Shown: one piece after another, positions 6,276 through 10,123 of the stretch
Numbering within the stretch: the stretch's first letter is position 1
Layout: every line of letters starts with the position of its first letter
Assembly: GCA_002315875.1 (NCBI GenBank)
Contig: DCIL01000007.1
Span: 9,708-19,830, forward strand
Direction: 5' to 3'
Source of the DNA: Verrucomicrobia bacterium UBA1727
GTDB taxonomy: Bacteria; Verrucomicrobiota; Kiritimatiellia; RFP12; UBA1067
Length of the DNA: 10,123 nucleotides
The notes under the pieces: model-generated
Seen by the model: the letters and a program-made list of their open reading frames with translations, nothing else
What the model was told of the DNA's origin: nothing
Databases searched by the model: none
Translations under genes and position numbers: made by a program

Positions 6276-7580
6276 ATGAATACGCTTGTACTTCTGTTGT
6301 CCGCGGCGATTCTTGCGCCGATTCACGAGGTTGCACCGGTTCCTTGCGAAACCGAGGAGATGGCGATTGAGGTCGCTCGCTCGTTCCGTCCCCCGGAAAC
6401 CTCCCGCTGGGTGATGAAGCTCGGCAAGGTGTGGGATGGCAAGCAGGCGCGCGTCGAGCGCTTTCGTCGTCCCTGGAGCTGGCGACTGAGGCGCACCGCC
6501 ATCCGCTTCGAGGCGGTGGCAGCCGACTTCAAGGTCACGGTCAACGGCAAGGCGACCGGTGAATCGAAGGGTTTTCACGGGGTCGTCGAGTTCGACATCA
6601 CCGATGCGCTCAAGTGGTTCGGCGAAAATACTATCGACATCCGCACGGGCGATCCGCTCGGCGGCAATCAGACCGTCTTCCGCCGCATCCTCCTCGTCTC
6701 GACCTCGCGCAAGTCGCCGAAGCTGTTGCGCGCCGAGACCTCGATCAAAGGTGACTATTCCGCTGCGACTTTCCGGATTGTCGATGAGAAGGGCAACGAG
6801 CTCAAGCGCCGCGAGGTGCCGAATCCGCAGTTCTGGTCGGATGAAACGCCGACCTTGTGCATGACGCCGATCGAGACGAAGTACGGTTGGTGGAAGTTCA
6901 GTGGCATCGAGTACCGTGCGATCATGTTCGGCCTCGTCCGTTCCGAGGTCGAGGACGGAAAGCTCCGCCTGAACGGATCGAAGATCAAGCTTAGGGTCGC
7001 GAAAAAGGGTGCCTTCACGCCCGGTGCGAAGGGACGCTCCACATCGCCTTCGGGGCTCGCCCAGGACATCTATTCTCTCAAGTACATGAACTTCAATGCC
7101 GTCCTCGCGAAGGACATGCCGAAGATCGATCAGTTCTACGATTTCTGCGATCGCGACGGACTCATCGTGCTTGCCGCGAAGGATGATGTCGTTCCTGCGG
7201 GGCACGCCTCAGTGATGCCGCTTGAAGGTCTTGAGTTCGAGGCGATCGAAGTGCCGCGGGGACGCAAGGAGATTGAGGAACTTCGCAACCATCTCGCGCA
7301 GGTCGAGATCGGCAAGATTCGCAACGGCCTCGTCAAGATCGAGAACAAGATGAAGTTCCTCGATCTCGAGAAGTTCGACGGTTGGACCTGCGTAAACGAG
7401 AACGGCAAGGACGCGCTCACGGGCAAGGATCCCGAGGTGAAAAAACTTGCCGCCTGCGCGCCTGGTAAGGAGATGAAGCTCGATCTTTCCGCTTATGCCG
7501 GCAAGCGCTTTACGCTCCAGTTGCTCAAGGACGAGGACGTGGTCGTGTCGAGGACCTTTGGTTCGTCCTCCTCGAAATAA
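6276..7580 (+). CDS. Secreted glycoside hydrolase family 2-like protein lacking most of the catalytic barrel
   Basis: 434 aa. Residues 1-16 are a hydrophobic stretch that may be a signal peptide, though it lacks the usual positive N-terminus. Residues about 40-147 resemble the GH2 jelly-roll sugar-binding domain (VTVNGK at 87-92, EFDITDALKW at 105-114, GENTIDIR at 116-123). Residues 148-222 resemble the Ig-like GH2 domain (NPQFWSDETPTL at 183-194). Residues 223-305 resemble the barrel's beginning (DGKLRLNGSKIKLR at 227-240, DIYSLKYMNFNAV at 264-276, FYDFCDRDGLIVL at 287-299). The protein then passes without break into a C-terminal beta-galactosidase-like Ig domain (VKIENKMKFLDLEKFDGW at 353-370). 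The barrel part carrying the Asn-Glu acid/base and nucleophile Glu, roughly 250 aa in full enzymes, is absent, so hydrolase activity is unlikely. It may bind carbohydrate or be a decayed enzyme still in frame. Family assignment is from remembered motifs. Confidence 0.72.
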   Translation: MNTLVLLLSAAILAPIHEVAPVPCETEEMAIEVARSFRPPETSRWVMKLGKVWDGKQARVERFRRPWSWRLRRTAIRFEAVAADFKVTVNGKATGESKGFHGVVEFDITDALKWFGENTIDIRTGDPLGGNQTVFRRILLVSTSRKSPKLLRAETSIKGDYSAATFRIVDEKGNELKRREVPNPQFWSDETPTLCMTPIETKYGWWKFSGIEYRAIMFGLVRSEVEDGKLRLNGSKIKLRVAKKGAFTPGAKGRSTSPSGLAQDIYSLKYMNFNAVLAKDMPKIDQFYDFCDRDGLIVLAAKDDVVPAGHASVMPLEGLEFEAIEVPRGRKEIEELRNHLAQVEIGKIRNGLVKIENKMKFLDLEKFDGWTCVNENGKDALTGKDPEVKKLAACAPGKEMKLDLSAYAGKRFTLQLLKDEDVVVSRTFGSSSSK

Positions 7581-8885
7581 GTGAAGCCGGGCTTTTCAGT
7601 TGGAGCGGTGACGAGATTTTACGTCCCGCTTCTGTTTCAGGCCTTTTCGCAGTCCCTGACCTATCCCTTGGTCGCGGGTGTCGTCACGCACGGCGTCCAC
7701 GGTGTCAATGCGCTCACCGCCTTCAGTCAGGGACTGATGATAATGTTCATGATCGGCGCGATCGGCGGGGGACTGGTCACGACCGGCATGGTCTTCGCGC
7801 GCACCTGGTTCGGCTACGTATCGTTTCGCCGTCTCAATACGCTGATGATGTCCGCACTGCTCGTCCTCCAGTGCGTGCCGGCGATCTCTCCTTTCAACCG
7901 CTGGCTTTTCGAGGGATTCTTCGCGCTCTCGCCGGAGCTTGCAGAGATTGCCCGGTGGACGCTCGTGGGCGGCGTGGTGATGAACGGACTCTTCTTCCTC
8001 CGCAACGTGCCCATGGTCGTGCTTTTCAACAATTACGAAAGCGGCAAGGCCAATGTCGCTACGATCGTGCGCATCATCGTCACGCTCGCGCTTTCGGTGG
8101 TCCTGCCGCGGATGGGACTCGTCGGTCCGGCCTGGGGACTTTTCGCGCTTACTGCCGGAGTTGCGGTAGAGACCTTTCTGACTTTCGTCTACGCGCGGCC
8201 GTTCGTCGCCAAATTGCCCAACTGTCCGGGTCCCAACGGCTCCTCTTCGGAGGCGGCGCATCCTTCGATCATTTCGCTTACTTGGGAGCAGTTCCGCTTT
8301 ACGATGCCTTTGTCGCTCGGCGGCTTTCTGCTGATGCTCTCGCCGCTCATCATCGCGGCGTTCGTGGGACGTTCCGCCAATGCCGCGGACATGCTGGCGA
8401 TCCATTACGTGACGCTCGGCGTTGCCAATCCCGTCGCCTATGCCGCGCTGCGTATGCAGACCGTGTCCATCCAGTTTCCAGCCGAATACGAAGGGGACCG
8501 CCGGCTGCTTGTTTATGCGATTGTCGCCGGCGCGGCGCTCGGAGTGGTGCCGCTCGTCTTTTCCACAAGCCTGCTCGGCAACTGGTATTTCGGCGTCTAT
8601 CAGAACGTGCCGCCGCGCATCCTCGGCACTGCGCGACTTGCGATCTTCATCTACTCGTTCATCTGCATAATCCATGCGGTTCGCGGACGCATCGAGGGCA
8701 TCGCCGCCTTTCGGAAGTGTCCGAGCGCGATCATGTGCGGACAGATCGCCTACACGACCGGACTTTTCGCCACCTGTGCGGTCCTGCTTCCGCTCGGTCT
8801 TCCCGGCTGGCTAATCGCCGTCTCCGCCATCTTCATCGCCCCGATCTGCACCACCATCGCCGTCTACTTTCGCATCGCGCGGTAG
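7581..8885 (+). CDS. Polytopic membrane protein, MOP/MATE-like flippase or exporter
   Basis: 434 aa, very hydrophobic, with about 10-12 probable membrane spans; clear ones lie near residues 14-36, 48-72, 87-103, 126-150, 160-176, 180-204, 240-262, 310-330, 350-366, 386-405 and 409-430. The layout, two halves joined by a polar loop (about 206-236), each starting with a segment like RFYVPLLFQ or RFTMPLSLGG, fits the MOP superfamily (MATE, MurJ, Wzx, ANKH). A stretch near 162-204 (RIIVTLALSVVLPRMGLVG...) resembles what I remember of the ANKH family, but this is weak. The substrate cannot be told. The start is GTG directly after the preceding TAA, with no SD, so expression probably depends on reinitiation by ribosomes finishing the GH2-like gene. 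A GC-rich hairpin begins at the base after its stop codon. Confidence 0.65.
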   Translation: MKPGFSVGAVTRFYVPLLFQAFSQSLTYPLVAGVVTHGVHGVNALTAFSQGLMIMFMIGAIGGGLVTTGMVFARTWFGYVSFRRLNTLMMSALLVLQCVPAISPFNRWLFEGFFALSPELAEIARWTLVGGVVMNGLFFLRNVPMVVLFNNYESGKANVATIVRIIVTLALSVVLPRMGLVGPAWGLFALTAGVAVETFLTFVYARPFVAKLPNCPGPNGSSSEAAHPSIISLTWEQFRFTMPLSLGGFLLMLSPLIIAAFVGRSANAADMLAIHYVTLGVANPVAYAALRMQTVSIQFPAEYEGDRRLLVYAIVAGAALGVVPLVFSTSLLGNWYFGVYQNVPPRILGTARLAIFIYSFICIIHAVRGRIEGIAAFRKCPSAIMCGQIAYTTGLFATCAVLLPLGLPGWLIAVSAIFIAPICTTIAVYFRIAR

Positions 8886-8906
8886 GGCGCGCTCCCCGAG
8901 CGCGCC
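8886..8906. repeat. REP-like hairpin 1 (9-bp stem, CCC loop)
   Basis: GGCGCGCTC (8886-8894), loop CCC, then its exact reverse complement GAGCGCGCC (8898-8906). It starts immediately after the TAG of the membrane-protein gene. It could also act as a transcript 3' end or a weak terminator, but no T-run follows. Confidence 0.85.
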
Positions 8907-8912
8907 GCGTGG

Positions 8913-8933
8913 ACGCGATGGTCCCCATCGCGT
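8913..8933. repeat. REP-like hairpin 2 (9-bp stem, TCC loop)
   Basis: ACGCGATGG (8913-8921), loop TCC, then CCATCGCGT (8925-8933), a perfect 9-bp stem. It sits 6 bp after hairpin 1, so the two form a close pair, like a BIME (bacterial interspersed mosaic element). Its stem sequence is unrelated to hairpin 1; only the geometry is shared. Confidence 0.85.
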
Positions 8934-8963
8934 GATATAGGTGTAGGTGTAGAGTGAAGTATG

Positions 8964-9035
8964 AATGAGGAATGAGGAATGGCGGAATGAGGAATGAGGA
9001 ATGAGGAATGAGGAATGAGGAATGAGGAATGGCGG
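8964..9035 (+). repeat. Tandem array of 7-bp AATGAGG units with two AATGGCGG variants
   Basis: Order of units: two AATGAGG, one AATGGCGG, six AATGAGG, one AATGGCGG; 72 bp with no other interruption. The + strand is all purine apart from the T of each unit and the C of the variants. Such an array is prone to slippage, and its copy number probably varies between strains. Confidence 0.93.
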
Positions 9036-9073
9036 AGGGTTAGATTTCCGCGTTTCAAACGCTTGCCCAGGGG

Positions 9074-9096
9074 AGTCGCTCGCTCCGCGAGCGACT
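9074..9096. repeat. REP-like hairpin 3 (10-bp stem, TCC loop)
   Basis: AGTCGCTCGC (9074-9083), loop TCC, then GCGAGCGACT (9087-9096). Outer bases GCTTG (9061-9065) and CAAGC (9101-9105) are also complementary, so a larger bulged cruciform is possible. Confidence 0.85.
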
Positions 9097-9120
9097 ATTC
9101 CAAGCAATTCCCCATCCTTC

Positions 9121-9141
9121 GCCTGTCGCGGAGCGACAGGC
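9121..9141. repeat. REP-like hairpin 4 (9-bp stem, GGA loop)
   Basis: GCCTGTCGC (9121-9129), loop GGA, then GCGACAGGC (9133-9141). The loop is the reverse complement of TCC in hairpins 2 and 3, as if this copy lies in the opposite orientation. It pairs with hairpin 3 across a 24-bp spacer. Confidence 0.85.
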
Positions 9142-9193
9142 ACCTCTGTGTTCCGCCGCCTCTTCGCCTACCGTTTAAAACCTAACCGTCCAT

Positions 9194-9336
9194 TCTACAC
9201 CTACACCTTTTGTCTACACCTAATTTCCTTCGCCTTCCCTCTCCCTCTACTTTCTACATCTCTACTTTCTCATCTCTCGCCTCTCCCATTCCTTTTTCAC
9301 TTTTCCTTCTCGAGCCCTTTTTCCTTCTCGAGCCCT
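9194..9336 (+). other. Pyrimidine-rich intergenic tract with a 17-bp direct repeat
   Basis: From 9194 to 9336 the + strand is dominated by C and T, with repeated CTAC, TCTC and TTTC words. A 17-bp unit, TTTTCCTTCTCGAGCCC, occurs at 9301-9317 and again at 9319-9335. No start codon with a credible frame or RBS lies here. It mirrors the purine-rich AATGAGG array on the other side of hairpins 3 and 4. Confidence 0.7.
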
Positions 9337-9374
9337 CGGGGACAGACCCTGGAGCCCTCCGGGGACAGACCCTG
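9330..9374 (+). repeat. Two tandem copies of a 22/23-bp GAGCCCT-GGGGACAGACCCTG unit
   Basis: Copies at 9330-9351 and 9352-9374 differ by a single inserted C. GGGGACAG-ACCC words of this type occur, as far as I recall, near IS200-like Y1 transposase genes in many bacteria; this is from memory and unverified here. A transposase of that class starts 335 bp downstream. Confidence 0.85.
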
Positions 9375-9426
9375 CACGACCCTTGTAAATATTGGCTTTC
9401 GTGCGTGCTGCCAGGTTTGGACCGGG

Positions 9427-9471
9427 CGTTTTCGATGGTCGGTACCTGACGTTTTTGATGTTGGTATCTGC
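9427..9471 (+). repeat. Imperfect tandem repeat of about 23 bp
   Basis: The segments 9427-9449 (starting CGTTTTCGATGGTCGGTA) and 9450-9471 (starting CGTTTTTGATGTTGGTA) align along their length with about five differences and one gap, which suggests an old tandem duplication. Confidence 0.6.
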
Positions 9472-9500
9472 CTTTTAGATTTCTCAAGAATTTCGCCAGG

Positions 9501-9590
9501 AAATCTCAAGGAATCTTGAGGAATCTCAAGGAATCTTGAGAAATCTCAAGAAATCTTAAGAAACCTCAAGAAATCTTGAGAAACTTGAAG
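9501..9590. repeat. Array of nine 10-bp units alternating CTCAAG and CTTGAG
   Basis: Each unit is a (G/A)AA(T/C) tetramer plus a hexamer, and the hexamers alternate: CTCAAG, CTTGAG, CTCAAG, CTTGAG, CTCAAG, CTTAAG, CTCAAG, CTTGAG; the last block, 9581-9590, is degenerate. Neighbouring hexamers are reverse complements, so each pair is a 6-bp stem with a 4-nt loop, and the period of 10 bp puts all units on nearly one face of the helix. A partial unit precedes it near 9479-9488. It ends 35 bp before the -10 box of the transposase promoter. Confidence 0.92.
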
Positions 9591-9621
9591 GGATTTCTTT
9601 AGGACTTTTTGTGGGTGAAAA

Positions 9622-9630
9622 TGAGATAAT
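9622..9630 (+). promoter_or_regulatory. Extended -10 promoter for the transposase gene
   Basis: TGAGATAAT fits the extended -10 pattern TGn plus TATAAT with one mismatch. No convincing -35 box is seen 16-18 bp upstream. Transcription would start near 9637, giving a leader of about 70 nt. Confidence 0.5.
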
Positions 9631-9710
9631 ATGACCCGTGCGGCGGACAATGTGCGTTTTGCCGCTTTCAACGCAGAAAATCAAGGAATAACGAAAGGAA
9701 TACGGGTCAT
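9631..9710. repeat. 9-bp inverted repeat spanning the transposase leader and its start codon
   Basis: ATGACCCGT (9631-9639), directly after the -10 box, is the exact reverse complement of ACGGGTCAT (9702-9710), whose last two bases are the AT of the start codon. The arms are 62 bp apart. It could be a paired operator or, if transcription begins upstream of 9631, an RNA stem that hides the start codon. Confidence 0.75.
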
Positions 9711-10123
9711 GGCCAGAAACAGACGAATCGAATCGGATAGCGCGGCGAATTATCATATCGTCTCGCGATGCAACAACAGGAGTTTCCTCTTCTCGGACGG
9801 GAAGCTGAAGGATCGTCTTGCGGACATTCTAGTCCGCACGGCGACGTTCTCGGGCGTGGCGATCAAGGCCTCATGCATCATGGATAACCATTTCCATATC
9901 GTCGTGCACGTCCCGAAACCGGATGAGGAACTCACTATGGATGAGATCATTCGGCGGATTGCCGTCTTGAAAGGACCTGCCGCGGCGGATATTCTTCGTA
10001 AACGCTGGGCGGGACTCGGTGAAGGCGCTCTCGAATCCCGGCTCGACGGCTGGCGGAAGCGTATGCATAATCTCCACGAATTCGTGAAGACGTTCAAGGA
10101 ACTCGTCAATATCGCCTATAAGG
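9709..10123 (+). CDS. REP-associated tyrosine transposase (RAYT, IS200-like Y1/HUH), N-terminal part
   Basis: The gene runs off the window end; 138 codons are visible. The protein begins MARNRRIES, then YHIVSRCNNRSFLF (15-28) and CIMDNHFHIVV (56-66). The His-hydrophobic-His motif HFH (61-63) is the HUH metal site of Y1 single-strand transposases. The YHI-SR-NNR pattern followed by MDNHxH is the hallmark of the RAYT group, which acts on REP hairpins, rather than of classical IS200 TnpA. The FVKTFKELVNIAYK segment at the end corresponds to the helix region that carries the catalytic Tyr in this family, so that residue lies at or beyond the edge. The start at 9709 has AGGA (9696-9699) 9 nt upstream; an in-frame ATG at 9631 is less likely. 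Single-copy RAYTs are often domesticated; the four hairpins upstream are candidate substrates. Confidence 0.88.
   Translation, partial: MARNRRIESDSAANYHIVSRCNNRSFLFSDGKLKDRLADILVRTATFSGVAIKASCIMDNHFHIVVHVPKPDEELTMDEIIRRIAVLKGPAAADILRKRWAGLGEGALESRLDGWRKRMHNLHEFVKTFKELVNIAYK

Larger units (their letters stand above)
8939..9208. repeat. 15-bp perfect inverted repeat bracketing the AATGAGG array and hairpins 3-4
   Basis: AGGTGTAGGTGTAGA (8939-8953) is the exact reverse complement of TCTACACCTACACCT (9194-9208). The arms are 240 bp apart. Part of the right arm recurs in the same strand at about 9213-9221 (CTACACCTA). The arms could be the ends of a small non-autonomous element, or two insertions of one repeat in opposite directions. 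Confidence 0.8.

Noticed and set aside
7596..8675. A 359-codon minus-strand frame opposite the membrane protein gene
   Set aside because: Its His/Arg/Asp-rich translation is the typical antisense image of a hydrophobic protein; no promoter or RBS logic.
8886..8933. Intrinsic terminator after the membrane protein gene
   Set aside because: The stems are strong but not followed by a T-run; the shared geometry with hairpins 3 and 4 fits a repeat family better. A role in stabilising the 3' end is still possible.
7871..8935. A 354-codon + frame overlapping the membrane protein gene
   Set aside because: Arg/His-rich, no motifs, and runs through the REP hairpins; the other frame has clear membrane segments.
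8811..9143. Minus-strand frame with repeated SSFLIPH peptides
   Set aside because: It is the translation of the AATGAGG array and hairpins; the repeat period of 7 bp explains the peptide repetition.
9022..9519. A 165-codon + frame across the pyrimidine-rich spacer
   Set aside because: Ser/Phe/Leu-rich low-complexity translation of repeats, no SD, no domain; treated as non-coding.
8964..9590. CRISPR array
   Set aside because: Units are 7-10 bp with no spacers of unique sequence, and no cas gene is present.
9631..9708. In-frame ATG at 9631 as the transposase start
   Set aside because: It touches the -10 box so it could not be in that promoter's transcript, has no SD, and RAYTs normally begin with the MAR-RI-type motif found at 9709.

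Overview
The window is bacterial DNA with GC-rich coding sequence. All recognisable genes are on the + strand. It has two parts: a dense aromatic amino acid (shikimate/chorismate/tyrosine) operon followed by a small two-gene unit (about 1-8885), then a repeat-filled spacer (8886-9708) that leads into a REP-associated transposase gene cut off by the window end.

Region 1 (1-6244) is a nearly overlapping operon: the 3' end of a DAHP synthase; a chorismate mutase-prephenate dehydrogenase (T-protein type tyrA); a 785-aa protein that reads as chorismate synthase + type I 3-dehydroquinate dehydratase + shikimate dehydrogenase (AroC-AroD-AroE); a 464-aa shikimate kinase + 3-dehydroquinate synthase (AroK-AroB); and a compact 364-aa EPSP synthase (AroA). 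Every junction is a 4- or 8-bp stop/start overlap with a good Shine-Dalgarno (SD) sequence. All seven steps from E4P/PEP to chorismate, plus two steps towards tyrosine, are therefore encoded in five cistrons. The idea resembles the fungal pentafunctional AROM protein, but the domain partners differ, and chorismate synthase, which lies outside AROM, is fused in. Several domains are shorter than usual and some signature residues differ.

Region 2 (6245-8885) starts with a near-consensus sigma70-type promoter. Its -35 box overlaps the aroA stop codon and its -10 ends 7 nt before an ATG, so the transcript is probably leaderless. The first gene encodes a secreted-looking protein that matches the two ends of a glycoside hydrolase family 2 enzyme but lacks most of the catalytic barrel. 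The second, starting with GTG directly after the first gene's TAA, encodes a polytopic membrane protein that looks like the MOP/MATE (perhaps ANKH-like) flippase group.

Region 3 (8886-9708) has no credible gene. It holds four hairpins built to one plan (9-10 bp stem, 3-nt loop), a 7-bp AATGAGG tandem array, a 15-bp perfect inverted repeat bracketing the array, a pyrimidine-rich tract, a tandem GGGGACAGACCCTG repeat, an imperfect 24-bp direct repeat, and an array of 10-bp units alternating CTCAAG and CTTGAG. Next come an extended -10 promoter and a HUH/Y1 transposase of the RAYT (REP-associated tyrosine transposase) type, starting at 9709. The hairpins are plausible REP substrates of this or a related transposase.

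The host cannot be fixed from this sequence. GH2-derived secreted proteins, REP/RAYT elements and fused aro genes would fit a PVC-group bacterium (Lentisphaerota, Kiritimatiellota or Verrucomicrobiota), but this is a low-confidence inference.
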